Source: Mermis nigrescens (lineage: Eukaryota; Nematoda; Enoplea; Mermithida; Mermithidae). From it: a stretch of DNA of 64,000 nt. The position numbers and the translations under genes are program-made. The first letter of the stretch is position 1. Each line of letters opens with the position of its first letter. The notes under the pieces are model-generated. The model had not been told where the DNA came from. It made no database searches and was given only the letters and a program-made list of their open reading frames with translations. Below are positions 45,150 to 56,616 of the stretch, piece after piece. The stretch lies in assembly GCA_036768485.1 (NCBI GenBank), contig JAVLUZ010000645.1, forward strand, positions 1-64,000, read 5' to 3'.

Positions 45150-47051
45150 GCAGTACCTATTTTGATGAACTAAGTGAGTCACGAGTGGATTGTGAATATA
45201 GACAACCCGAGCTGTCGGTGATACGATATGGGCCCACTTGCTTAGGAGCAAGTTTGCCTTGGATCGACGGAATAACTGCTTTGTTATTCAGATAAACAAT
45301 ATCATTAACCGAAAAGATTGAAAGATTGTTTCGGAAACATTTTTGTCATATTGTCGCTTTTGATGCATACGCGCTTTCGCTAAATTAGTGGCTGCAGCCT
45401 CATGTAGGTCACATAGGGAGTGAACTAGGCTGGCTAAGTACGCTTCAACTTGGTTAGACGATTCAGGGTCAAGGGTTAAATCATTTAAGATTTGGATATC
45501 TAACGGAAAAGATGGCTCTCGACCATAAAGTAAGACAAATGGCGATAAATTTGTCGAGGTTTGAGGCGTTGCTCGATAGGCAAACAACGCAAATGGGAGA
45601 TACTGTTCCCAATCATATTGGTCACGAGCACTTAGCTTCGATAAACAGTCAATCAACGTTCGATTATAACGCTCAACCAGACCATCACATTGGGGATGGT
45701 ACGGCGTTGTAAAGATTTTCTGAATATGCAAGATTTTGCATATCTCAGTGAATAACGTTGATGTAAAATTGGATCCTTGATCTGTCAAAAAACGTCTAGG
45801 CACTCCGTGTCTAGGTATGATTTCACGTAGCAAAAGATTTGCAATTGTAGTAGCTTTTATGTCCGAAACAGAAAATGCTTCTACATATTTCGTGAAATAG
45901 TCCATGAAATCTACAACTTGGTCGTTTACAGAGATAGATTTTGGCATGTGAAGACAATCACATGCGATGAGATCAAAAGGAGCGTTAACTTCAATCGGTT
46001 TTAGGGGTACCGATGCTGGGATTGACGAAATCTTACGTTGCAGACATGTATGACAATTTTTACACCATGCAATGACATCGTTTTCCATTCTTGGCCGCCA
46101 ATATCTTATTTGGATATTGGGCAAAATTTTTCGGGCTGAGAAATGAGCACCAAAAATTGAATCATAAAATTCGGATAAGATAAAACGACGTAGAGATTTA
46201 GGTATGACGAGCTGGTAGACGACTTCAGGGTTACGTTTGGGTTGAAAACGTCGAAAAAGTAGATCTTGGCTGATGAAAAATTCATCGCGATACTTCTTCT
46301 CGGAAAGATCATCGAGTGAGTCGCGAATTTTGATGATTTCAGGGTCAAGTCGTTGCTCTGCCAACAGTTTAGCTGGCGTAAGCATTTCTGCTTTTTCCGC
46401 ATCTGCCAGCATATTTCTTTCATAATATACCGGTGGTACATTTCTATTCGCGTTTGACGTAGAAGGTATGTCGGGCGGATTATCATCCTCTTCCAACTCT
46501 GACTTTTCGGATTCTAGATTGGCGATGTTCACTTTTGCTCTTCTTTCAGCTTTGTACTTTCGCTCATTTTCATCATATTTTGGGTGATGCGAAAGTAAAT
46601 TGGCGGCATAATTATAAGCACCGGGGACATACACTATTTTATACGTGTATTCTTGAAGCTTTAGTCCCCATCTTCGAAGACGACTAGACGGATCCTTGAT
46701 GTTGACTAGCCATGTTAGAGCTTGGTGGTCGGTTTCAACCACAAACTCGGTTCCGTAGAGATAGTGACAATAGTATTTAATCGCCCATACAATGGCTAGA
46801 GCTTCTTTCTCTGACGTGGCGTAATTGCACTCAGTGGAATTCAAGACTCGGCTTGCATAGCTGAGTATGAAGCGATTACCCGACGGCAGATGCTTTTGGG
46901 TGAGAATTGCACCTAAAGCATAGTTGCTGGCATCAGTTGTCAATATAAACTGATGTTTGTCGTCAAACTTTGGCAATTGTAGGATTGGCGGAGAAGTGAA
47001 AGCATCCTTGATTTTTTTCGAAAGCTTCTTGATGCTTTTCAGTCCAAACAA
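45150..47051 (-). pseudogene. Gypsy RNase H and integrase
   Basis: RNase H begins near 46950 with FILTTDASNYALGAIL (catalytic Asp). The integrase zinc region is near 46170-46030. The usual first His of HHCC reads Tyr here (FYDSIFGAH), followed by CKNCHTC. The DDE core is present: ACD near 45955, LTDQGSNF near 45780, and VERYNRTL near 45675. The frame at 47051 stops at 45288. A shift near 45310 continues into a GPY/F-like module (PKQVGPYRI near 45230). The frame starts after a stop at 47126, so it is separated from RT by mutations. Confidence 0.85.
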
Positions 47052-47125
47052 AAGGTATATCTTTTTGCAATAAGTGTGAAAAGTGGCTTAGCTACTTTTG
47101 CGAGATCCTTTACGAACTTCTTGAA

Positions 47126-47857
47126 CTAATGTACAAGGCCAAGGAATTTTTGTACGCCTTTTACATTTTTCGGAGTCGGAAAACTTCGTACATCCACAAC
47201 TTTCATTGGGGCTGGCGCGATCCCAAAAGAACTAATTCTATGCCCTAAAAATTGCACTTCTTGGTGGGCAAAATGGCATTTATCCGGCTTAATGCGCAGA
47301 TCTGCATCATTTAAAGCCTTAAAAACTTTCTCTAAGTCTTGTAGATGTTCTGGAAAAGTTCGAGAAAAAACTATGATATCGTCGATGTAAACTAGGCACT
47401 TGTTCCAGTTTAGTCCTGCTAGAACTAATTCCATTAAGCGCTGAAAGTCTGCTGGCGCATTTTTGAGGCCAAAAGGTAACACGTTGAATTTGTAGTGACC
47501 GATGGGGCAGATGAAAGCTGTTTTCTCCCATGATTCTTTATCTAACGGGATTTGCCAATAGCCTGATTTGAGATCTAGCGTAGAAAAATACGCTGCCGAT
47601 CCAAGAGCATCAAAATAATCTTCAATTTGAGGTAATGGATACACTTGGGTCTTGGTCACTTCATTTAGGCGACGATAGTCTACAACTGGACGCAAAGAAC
47701 CATCCTTTTTACCGATTAGGAATAACGGACTAGCCCATGGGCTTGTAGTTGGACAAATCACTTCATCAGCTAGCATTTCATCGATAACTGCTTGCATTGC
47801 TTTTCGACGCAAATGTTCGACGCGATATGTTTTCCCTGTGACCGGGGGGGCTATCAC
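47126..47857 (-). pseudogene. Gypsy reverse transcriptase
   Basis: 243 codons with KKDGSLRPVVDYRRLN, LDLKSGYWQIPL, FGLKNAPADFQRLM and the catalytic YIDDIIVF (near 47385). It ends at an in-frame TAG after KFLGLVH, before the connection to RNase H. The start is joined to the upstream linker by a shift at a run of G (47847-47853). It makes the DNA copy of the element RNA. Confidence 0.9.
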
Positions 47858-48338
47858 CTGTGTCTATGTGATGTCTCATGAGTGGCGTTTGGCCTAGGGG
47901 TTCTCCTTTTAGTGCGAAAATTGAGGAGCAACGCTGAGATAAATCACGAACCTGCTGTTGTTGATGGGCATTTATTGCCGAGCCATTTAAGGCTTTGTTG
48001 ATTGATGCGAAAAGTTCGGGCGCTCTATCATCCGATAGGGCGACATGAGACACGATTTCAGCTTCAGTCTTTAAGGGACCGATCAATTCTCTGATATCGA
48101 TGGTGATAGGTGATTTAGACGTATTACAGACGCGAAGTGGAAAAACAGGAACTGATGTGTCAATGATAGCTGGTGCGACGAACAATGATTTACTTAGCAT
48201 GAAATCATTATCAGGTCCAAAAAGAGCAATTTCAGCATTGAATTGACCACAACAAACAAATCCGGGCGTCACAACTTCGTGACGCGTTTGAATGACAATT
48301 GATTCGGTAACAGTTACGCGAGCACAAACTGGACACAC
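47778..48338 (-). pseudogene. Gypsy protease-RT linker
   Basis: 186 codons without a named domain between protease and RT, as is usual in Gypsy pol. The phrase HHIDTGDSPP near its end is the standard lead-in to RT. It is out of frame with RT because of a change at the G-run near 47850. Confidence 0.7.
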
Positions 48339-48393
48339 GATTTGCGTATCAGGGTTTACGCGTAAATGTTTTTTTCATTTGCGGATAGTAATT

Positions 48394-48700
48394 CTACACG
48401 AAAGCCATTGGCAAAAGCACAACTTCGACTGTGTTGACGAAAAGTAAGGCTTGTTTGCAAAAGTCGAAACCTAGAAGCAGATCTTCCAGTAAATCATCGA
48501 TGATTAAGACAACAGCCGGAGTAGTTTGTTCTGCGACTGTGATTTGCATGATATAGGTAAAACGCACAGTTGCTGTCATTTTTCCGATTCCATGAACAAC
48601 ATGCGCTGCTTGCTTCGGTGGCAATTTGAAACCTAAGCGCAGAAAAGCGCTTGTGGTCATCATTGTAACTTGCGATCCTGTGTCAATTAACGCAGGGAGT
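48394..48700 (-). pseudogene. Gypsy aspartic protease
   Basis: The frame reads KLPALIDTGSQVTMMT, with the catalytic D-T-G near 48675-48685, and later VLIIDDLLEDLLLGFDFC, the hydrophobic-Gly-Asp/Phe pattern of retroviral-type proteases. The upstream boundary with gag is cut by the MITE at 48707-48967. Confidence 0.85.
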
Positions 48701-48706
48701 TTTATT

Positions 48707-48967
48707 CACACCTGGGCGTGGGGGGGGTTTGGGGGGTATGCACCCCCCAGAAACTAAAATACCCCCCCCAGAAATCAAGATACCCCCCAGAATTCAATTT
48801 TTGAGAATTTTTTCCGTTTTTTTCGCAATTTTTTGATGCCAATGGATAGTGCTAGATAAGAAACGTCGAAAAATGGTGTTTTTATCGCTATACCACCATT
48901 TTTAAGGCCATTTTTTAACCTTCAAAAAATCTTGCACCCCCCAGAATTTACTTGCTGCCCACGTATG
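48707..48967 (+). mobile_element. G-run hAT-like MITE, copy 13, between gag and protease
   Basis: 261 bp, ends CACACCTGGGC and GCCCACGTATG. The duplications are GTTTTATT (48699-48706) and GTTTTCTT (48968-48975), 7 of 8. Confidence 0.92.
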
Positions 48968-48975
48968 GTTTTCTT

Positions 48976-49206
48976 CCATTGATTTGCGCTATTATCGTAG
49001 GCAAATTCATAGATGCATGGCTGACAACGGTTTTATTAGCTGCATCCTGAGTTTTGACCTGCGAGTTTAGCTTTTCGTAGACTGCTAAATGTTTCTGTAA
49101 GCAATGATGTTCTTTGAGAAAAGCTTGAGATGCAAAAAGCTGTTCCGAATTTTCGGACGTTGAGACGGACAAAGTTACGACGTTTTCGTTATTAGATGAT
49201 GATTGG
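48976..49206 (-). pseudogene. Gypsy gag C-terminal / gag-pol junction segment
   Basis: An open stretch (within 49253-48948) between two MITE insertions. It reads SSNNENVVTLSVSTSENSEQ and ends NLPTIIAQINGRKPY before the MITE. It links the nucleocapsid tail to the protease. Confidence 0.6.
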
Positions 49207-49214
49207 GTTGGCAG

Positions 49215-49477
49215 CATACGTGGGCAGCAAGAAAATTCTGGGGGGGGGTCCAAGATTTTTTGAAGGTCAAAAAATGGCCTTAAAAATGGTGATATGGCGA
49301 TAAAAACACCATTTTTCGACGTTTCTCATCAAGCACTATCCATTGGCATCAAAAAATTGCGAAAAAAACGAAAAAAATTTTCAAAAATGGATTTCTGGGG
49401 GGTCTTTTGATTTCTGGGGGGAGTCTTTTGGTTTCTGGGGGGTCAGACCCCCCCAGATCCCCCCACGCCCATGTGTG
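49215..49477 (-). mobile_element. G-run hAT-like MITE, copy 14 (tandem, shares duplication)
   Basis: 263 bp with GTTGGCAG at 49207-49214 and 49478-49485. Almost identical to the next copy. Confidence 0.95.
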
Positions 49478-49485
49478 GTTGGCAG

Positions 49486-49751
49486 CATACGTGGGCAGCA
49501 AGAAAATTCTGGGGGGGGGTCCAAGATTTTTTGAAGGTCAAAAAATGGCCTTAAAAATGGTGATATGGCGATAAAAACACCATTTTTCGACGTTTCTCAT
49601 CAAGCACTATCCATTGGCATCAAAAAATTGCGAAAAAAACGAAAAAAATTTTCAAAAATTGATTTCTGGGGGGGGTCTTTTGATTTCTGGGGGGGTCTTT
49701 TGGTTTCTTGGGGGGGGTCAGACCCCCCAGATCCCCCCACGCCCATGTGTG
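49486..49751 (-). mobile_element. G-run hAT-like MITE, copy 15 (tandem, shares duplication)
   Basis: 266 bp with GTTGGCAG at 49478-49485 and 49752-49759. Same orientation as copy 14 and separated from it only by the shared 8 bp. Confidence 0.95.
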
Positions 49752-49759
49752 GTTGGCAG

Positions 49760-51055
49760 CGGTGGGGAAAAGAAACGGTGGGATTGGATGTCACCGAGTA
49801 CGTAACTGCCGGAGCGTTAGAACACATAGGTTGCTGAGGAAATTGTCGATACGCGTTATTCTGCATGCGATAATTCTGAGAATGTTCTGCAAAACGATTG
49901 TTTGCATACATATTTCTGTCATTGTCGTAGTATTGCATATTACTGTAGGAATTATGGTAGTTCTGGCGATTACCGTAATTTTGCCAAAAATCATTGCTCA
50001 GACGTCAAAAATCTTGACGGGAGTCGTAATTTTGAGACGTAGATGGATACTGTGAGTTTTGAAACACACGAGAATTATATGGAGTACGGTAGTTTGAATG
50101 CAACAATGATGGGTTGTTTTGAAACGCTGGCCTAGATTGGCTGCGGTATTGATTCCCGTACTCATTGGAATTATGAGCTTCGCTGTTGCGATAATTTCGG
50201 TTGTTGTTTTGCTGACGCCGAAAACATTCATCTCTGGTGTGGCCCATGTGTTTGCAATACACGCAGTATCGTTGCGCTAAAGCATTAGATGTCTCTGGAC
50301 GCGATTGATGAAAAGACGTAGATTGACAAGGGGGTCTCATTCTGCATATACGTTGAGCGACGAAAATTATTTTTTGGCAACACGCTACTAGATACTGCAG
50401 CGGCTGTTGCTGGTAAATACGGCGTAGGCTGCTTAGCTGGAGCATACTGTAGGTTTGCAAACTCTATGCAACGCGCAGCATGAAGAAAATCTTGAAGCGG
50501 CGCTTCAGGCGCTCTTTTGTAAGCTTTTTTCGCAATTTCTGGATTCATCCCCTTTCTGAGCTGATGACGAAGCATTTTGTCAAAAGCTATTGAATCAACC
50601 TGGATTTCTGATTGAGCACAAATGAGATCTTCGCGTAACGCCAAAAAATAAGCGTTTACAGACTCCGATGGGTGCTGTTTTTGCTCAAGAAATCTATCAA
50701 ACAACGTATCTGTGTCAATAGGGCGAAACTCTGCAATTAATGCTTGTTCCGTGAGTTCATATGATTCGCGAACGTCGTTGGGTAGGGAGCAAAACAATCT
50801 AGTTGTATAGGTATCAAAAAAGGATGGCAATAAATCTAGACACGCTCTTTCATCAACTCTATAGCCATTTGCTAATCGCTCAAGTTTGTGGAAAAATCCA
50901 CAAATATCTGTTTTTTCACCTTGAAAAAACTTCTTATTGGCTATTGTGGACTGAATTTGTTGAAAAAATGGACCTCTGTTCATAGAATCGGCTAGGTAGC
51001 GAATACCTGCATTTTCTGAGCTATCAGACAACGCGTCATGGTGGTTCGACGCCAT
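49760..51055 (-). pseudogene. Gypsy gag: capsid and nucleocapsid
   Basis: The 256-codon frame at 51055-50285 has the retrotransposon-gag capsid look (FFHKLERLANGYRVDERACL, FLEQKQHPSESVNAYFLALR, LRHQLRKGMNPEI). A shift near 50400 leads to the frame 50460-50005 with a CCHC zinc knuckle CVYCKHMGHTRDEC near 50265-50225, followed by an Asn/Tyr/Gln-rich tail. A stop near 50005 and another shift precede the tail at 49938-49760. It packages the element RNA. Broken in at least two places. Confidence 0.8.
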
Positions 51056-51349
51056 GAACGTCTTGAAGAAGATCTATGACGCCTGGGGCTTTCCAGCGGA
51101 GAGTCAGTAGCTTGATCCGGATAGTGAACTCTTTGGTTCTGCTGATTCTGAGGTGGAATCTAATCCGGTGGGATCGATGCACCTGTATTTGGCACAAAAA
51201 TTTGATTCTGTGGAATATGCATCGCATGAAGTGGCAGTACTTCAGCATTTACCGGATTAGCTTGGTTCGCGGCCGGCGGAACGGCTGGCGAAACGATCTG
51301 TACTCGCGGAGACAGTTCAACATTTGCAAAACGAGCTAAATGTTGCTGT

Positions 51350-52031
51350 TCAGCGTTTACAGGGACGGTTGGACGCGATGGACGTCGACGCGATTTGCTG
51401 ATTTGGACGCACTGAGGCCGACGAACGACGGACAGGCGTTGACGTTGCTAGCTGCACACGTGAATCCGAGTCAGCATTTGCAAAGCGAGCTAAATGCTGC
51501 TGGTCCGCGTTTGCAGTGATGATGGGAGCCGTATGTGGCTCAACAGGCTGCAAATCAGAGTTTGCAGAGCTTGCATTTTGCCGTTGTGCATGCACATGTT
51601 CAAACAGCTATACGTTCGAGACGATTTTCCAATTCTTGCATATGTGCAAACACTGCATTCAAAAGATTATCTGAATTGCAATTTTCGATTATCCGATTCT
51701 CGTTTGAGTCGGAAACCAATTGTTGCGGATTAGGAATCGTCGTTTCGTTCAAAATTTGGCAAAGAGTGATATTGTTGTCGTTTGCAACTTGGTTGGCTTG
51801 CGGAGAGTCAACACTTGTGTCCTGATTCTGGACACTCAGTGTCTGATTTGCATTTACAACACTGTCTGCGCTTGCACAATTTTGTGCACTGGTGCTATGA
51901 TCAGAATCTGAGTCATTTGACAAATTTCGAGAGGATTTATGTGTGCTAGCCTGCTTAGGCGACTTATCTGGGGTTTTCTTCCCCATTTTGGTCATTTTTC
52001 CTGCTAGCTTCTTGCCTGGCATGACAGACAA
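51350..52031 (-). pseudogene. Gypsy gag N-terminal region
   Basis: It starts at the ATG 52031 with a Lys-rich run (GKKLAGKMTKMGKKTPDK), then Asn/Ser/Gln-rich sequence. It ends in a short coiled coil (MQELENRLERIAV) at a stop near 51600 and continues in another frame (51595-51350, RVQLATSTPVRRSSASVRP). The TGA/shift near 51600 is probably decay. About 220 bp of the 5' leader lies between it and the LTR. Confidence 0.6.
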
Positions 52032-52235
52032 TTGAGATTAAGATCAGGACAAGAAATTTTTGTCACAACCCCAATCTCGAACCAGAAAAAATATGCACAC
52101 GAACACAATAGAGTCAAAGAATGCACACAAACAGTGAAATGTTAAGAATGCACACGAACACAGTATGGTTACGCAAAGTGGAAAATTTTTAAAATTTTTA
52201 GGCAGAAAATGAAACGATGTTAGCTCGGCCGGTCG

Positions 52236-52251
52236 TCGTGAATGACCTCCA
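52236..52251 (-). promoter_or_regulatory. Gypsy primer binding site (candidate)
   Basis: One base inside the 5' LTR the element strand reads TGGAGGTCATTCACGA. It starts with TGG, the complement of a tRNA 3' CCA end, as expected for minus-strand primer binding. The tRNA species is not determined. Confidence 0.5.
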
Positions 52252-52252
52252 A

Positions 52253-53488
52253 TGTAAACGTAAGGCGAACCCTACGTTTGCGGGCTTACTTACGCCCGAA
52301 AAACTTAAGCTTACGCACTCGCACTGGGGGTAATTGCCCTTTTTAGGGGTCGATCACCAACCGGCGACTCGGGGGTAAGTGGCCCGGCCTATCAAGATAG
52401 CCAGGCCCTCTACGCACGCACCTAGTGAAACTTACTTACTTAACCCCTTGAGATTAAGTACCTAAATAATGTAAGTTCCCCGGAAACCTAATTGAGGGCT
52501 CAAAAAGAGATTATTATTTAACTTGTTTTGGGACTGAATTCCGGTGCTTGAAAATATTGAGGGTTCCTAAGTATAGTGTAGCACAAGGACAGAATTCAAC
52601 AGCATGGAAATTCAACCGAGCCCAACATCGTTAATTAAATAATTAATTTTTACAATATTTTTGGACAGAAAATTGTGAAGCAATAAAAAATGCGACAGCA
52701 TGAAGATTGCATGCTGCCGACTGTCGTGTTACGCTAATCGGTTAAAATAAACAATGTATTTAACAGAGGGCGCAAAGCCCCGCCAAAGGCATACAAATAA
52801 TGCCAAGTTGGCGCACAAATAAAATAACAAAATGCGCAAGGGCGAAAGAAACTTGCCCACTACGCGACAAAAACACGACAAGATTTCTGCAGCCACGCAG
52901 GGAAAAAACGGGCACAGCACAGATGGGCTGGCGAAAAAGCTGAGTCTAGGAAGACTTTTGAAAATCGTATGAACTCGTAATAATGCCGAAAACTGCGCTC
53001 GCACGCAGTTTTAAACGAGACACAAAAAGAGGCGTAGACAGACGAACAAAGAAACGCGGAATGGATCTACGAGAATAACAATAGGCCTATGGGCAAAGCT
53101 TACGGTAAAAGAATGTACAAACGAGATAGGAACAAATATGAGACACACACTCATATGACTTTAAGTACACGTAAGATATGATAGCACACGTACCAATTCG
53201 TACTCAAGTCGCATTAAGCCCGAGTGCCCATTTTCCTATCCCGGATTTTTATTGAAAATATGTATGGGAAAGGAAATGAAGGATATGATAATTTTTGGAG
53301 GGAAGGTGGTCCCGGGCGACACACTATAGCGTTGCGCGTAGCGGTCGCGTACGTGCGTATGGAAATTGAGCACGAAAATGCACATCTGGGCCAAACAGTC
53401 ATGGGAATGTAGGTACAACGTAGCGCAAAACAAATATAATTTCGCGTTGAACCAACGCGGCGAAACAGGGTGTAGAGCGATCTCTACA
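52253..53488 (-). repeat. Gypsy 5' LTR
   Basis: 1,236 bp, begins TGTAGAGATCG and ends CGTTTACA in element sense, with TG...CA ends. It should hold the element's promoter and polyadenylation signal, but I cannot point to them. Confidence 0.9.
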
Positions 53489-53751
53489 TAATTATAAGCG
53501 TCTAAAGTTTAAATCTTGTTTATGTATGTAAGTATGTCACTCACATCTTCAAGATAAGCATGGGGGCAGCTATATACATAGGTGGACAAAAGACAATTTG
53601 GGCTTATATGTCAAATTTTCTTTGAATTTCATTGTAATATACCTACAATATATCTCCATTTATATTTTGTTTTTTTTTTGGAAATCAAAACCATAGGCCG
53701 AATTTCTTCATTTCAGACATATGCCCAAAAGCAGCATCAGCACGACTGTAG

Positions 53752-54540
53752 TTAAACGGCTTCAAAGTTCTGGGGGTGCAAAATTTATTAAAGTCAAATA
53801 TTGGCTTTAAAAATGGTACTATGGCAAAGTAAACACCATTTTGAACATTCCTCGTCAACCATTGGCATCAAAACATCATGAAAAAAGCAAAAAATTCAAA
53901 AATTGATATTTTGGCGGTATTGCTGGGTATTTTTATTTTCATGTTAGGCATTTTGCTTTCTGGGGGTGCATACCACATGTGGGCGGGGTGGGAGGGTAAG
54001 CATCCCCCAGATGGTCAAATGCATAACAAGAAAATGGAAATAATCAACAACATAGGTGGGCGGCTCTAAAGGTCTGGGGGAGGGTGCAAAATTTTTTTAA
54101 AGTCATATATTGGACTTAAAAATGGTGCTATGGCGAAAAAACACCATTTTTGAACGGTTCTCGTCGAGCTCTATGGATTGGCATAAAAAAACTCGAAAAA
54201 AGCAAAAAAAATTCCAAAAACTGAAATTCTGGGGGGATTGTTGGGTATTTGCCATTTCTTGTTGGGTACTTGCCTTCTGGGGGATGCATACCCCAAACCC
54301 CCCGCGCCCAGGTAAGCCCAACAATACCCCACAGTTCATTTTTGAAAAATTTTATGTTTTTTTTTGGATTTTTTGATGCCAATCGATATAGCTCGACGAG
54401 AAACGTTCAAAAATGGTGTATTTCATCATAGCACCATTTTTAGGCCAATATTCGACTCTCAAAAAATTTTGAATTCCCCAGAACGTTGGAGCTGCCCACT
54501 TATGGTGCATGCCCCCAAACCCCCCACGCCCAGGAATGAT
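53752..54540. repeat. Cluster of diverged G-run MITEs
   Basis: At least three eroded copies. One is reversed near 53752-53995 (CTGGGGGTGC start, CACATGTGGGCGG end). One is reversed at about 54050-54316 (CATAGGTGGGCGGC to CGCGCCCAGGTAAG). One is forward, ending GCTGCCCACTTATG near 54506, and is followed by a CATGCCCCCAAACCCCCCACGCCCAGG fragment cut into shorter blocks. Duplications are not clear. Confidence 0.65.
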
Positions 54541-55189
54541 CACCACCACGATTATTGTGTGTATTCATAAAAAGCTATTTCTGACGTGAAAATGCGAATT
54601 TCGGATCAAAAACGGCAGCAACCCAGCACATTTTATTTAGTCCTTATAAAATTTTCAAAAATTTCCGATAGCTGAAGGTTGGCTAAGACTTTCAACGTCT
54701 TACAAGATTTTTTATTGCTGAATAAAACTATAAGCGTTTAATTATTTTTGTAAGAATTTTGGCCTGTTTTCATGACTTATAAGCACGATTGGCTCAGCGT
54801 GTTTATGTATACAATTATAGCCTTCCTTGAAAAAAGCCGAGGACGATGAATAATACACATTAAATAACCTTATGAGGAGACTGGCAGGTGCACCACTTGC
54901 TTTAGCAATATTTTCTGCATCACTGGAGTTGCTTAGCAGTAACTAGTACGCTTGTGAAAATTTCAATAGACTCATTTTATTTAATTGACTTAATTTTAAT
55001 TCAATTTTATTAAATTTCCTTTAACCATTTTTGTGGCCTTACGCATGCGGATTAATTGAATTCAAGAGAAAACCATAAAGTTAAAGTAATCAGACTCTGT
55101 ACCTACAAGTATTTGACTTCATTCCAAATCATTTCTGGTCAGTCTGATAAAACGTCACTGTAAATCCGTAGATATATTTAAAACTTATC
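54541..55189. other. AT-rich spacer
   Basis: No gene or defined repeat. A few CTTACAAG-type words occur near 54705-54790. Confidence 0.35.
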
Positions 55190-55560
55190 TTGCTCTTCTG
55201 CTTGTCAGTGCTTGCACGCAGAAACAAACAAAAAAGTTGTCTTGCGATAATGCATACTATGACCTATAAGTTTGCTTATTCATGCTTGTAAGCAACAAGC
55301 AGCTAATTTTCTTATAAAATTGCTTTTTACTTATCAAATCTTGCAAAGATACTTGTCATTTTGCTTGCCTTGCTTATGAATGCGTATAAGCAAAAAGCTA
55401 AGGTAGGCAAATATGCAAGAAAGCTATCTTATAAGAATTTGATATCTTACAAGATTACTTGTAAGCAGTATCATTTGCTTATGAAATCGTGCAATACCAT
55501 AAGCATCAACAAGAAAAAGGATAAGATTATAAGAATCTTATAAGCATCCACCCGACGCTT
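55190..55560. repeat. CTTRYAAG-rich block 2
   Basis: Same word usage as 36730-37090 (GCTTATAAG, CTTACAAG, TTGCTTGCC, AAGCAAAAAGC), mostly without a fixed unit. An open frame at 55361-55543 is a by-product. Confidence 0.6.
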
Positions 55561-55871
55561 GTCAAGATGCTATAGGCACGATAACGTGGGACATTATATT
55601 TTGTGTATGCGTAGAAATAAAGCGGACTTTGTTCACTAAGAAACGCTCAAAATTACCTGCCAGTTGCCACTATTTTTGCCCATCTCCTATGTAGTACGTA
55701 GGTTCGAAAATTTTAAAAAGTCAAGAATGGACCAAATACTAATTTACGAAGTTTTTCACGAAGATCAATCCGTTGACATCAAAGGAGCGCGAAAAGACCA
55801 AGGTTTTATACGGAATTGGGGTATAGAGTGATTTTATAGTCAAAACCACACACGGCCCTGGGAGGCGGGGG

Positions 55872-56124
55872 CATAGGTGTGCAGCATCAAAATTCTGAGG
55901 GAGGGGGGTGAAAAAGGTCAAAAAATGGTCTTAAAAGTGGTCTTTTGGCGAAAAAACACGATTTTTCGACGTTTCTCATTGAGCACTATCCAATGGCATC
56001 AAAAAAATCGCTAAAAAAGCAACAACAAAAATTTTCAAAATTTGAATTCTGGGGGTATTTTGATTTCTGTGGGAGAGGGGTATTTCAACATCTGGGGGGT
56101 GCATACCCCCCAAACACACGTGTG
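55872..56124 (-). mobile_element. G-run hAT-like MITE, copy inside another C-run repeat
   Basis: 253 bp with perfect 8-bp duplications GGCGGGGG (55864-55871 and 56125-56132). The ends are CATAGGTGTGC and CACACGTGTG. The host sequence resumes with GCCTGGCTAAAAACTC and ends near GTGCGGCCCGTGTATTG (56240). Confidence 0.9.
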
Positions 56125-56616
56125 GGCGGGGGGCCTGGCTAAAAACTCAGAATCCGACGGAACAACCAAATTCGAATCGGTGCTATTTTTGGCAATTTGG
56201 CCCCACCGAACCCCTCAGAATTTCAGTGCGGCCCGTGTATTGTCAAAACCCCCTTTCTATATACAATTGACATTATACCCACGTTTGGTTGAGAAACATA
56301 TGAATCGTCTCGTCTCACACCAACTCTTCATAACGTAAGCACAGTGAGCAAATTTTCAAACTATAGTCTGTTCCATTCCAAACAGCCCATTTTCGCCTTA
56401 CGGCTAATTACTGTAACAGAATATTTTGCGGTTTAGGTTGCTGCAACACTTTGTTAAATGCGCCACATGCTAAGCAAAGCGCATTAAACATCAATGAGAA
56501 GAGTTTAAAGCAACCAAATGCTACGAGGGCATAAATGAAGAGGCCAATTGTGCAGTGAAAAACTAGTACAGTAATAAAACATCAGAAAAAAATGAACCGT
56601 TTGGAATGGAACAGAC

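Larger units (their letters stand above)
37355..53488 (-). mobile_element. Gypsy LTR retrotransposon with exonuclease-containing ORF3
   Basis: A 16.1-kb element read right to left: 5' LTR 53488-52253, primer site, gag (52031-48976), protease, RT, RNase H, integrase (to about 45150), a large extra ORF region (45138-42121), a further frame-broken region (42014-41391), and 3' LTR 38589-37355. The domain order protease-RT-RNase H-integrase places it in Gypsy/Metaviridae. The flanks share TAAT (37351-37354 and 53489-53492), a 4-bp target duplication. Inside lie a 2.1-kb hAT and three G-run MITEs. Without them it is about 13 kb, long for Gypsy. The LTRs are closely similar by eye, but the coding part has many shifts and stops, so it is inactive. 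Confidence 0.9.
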
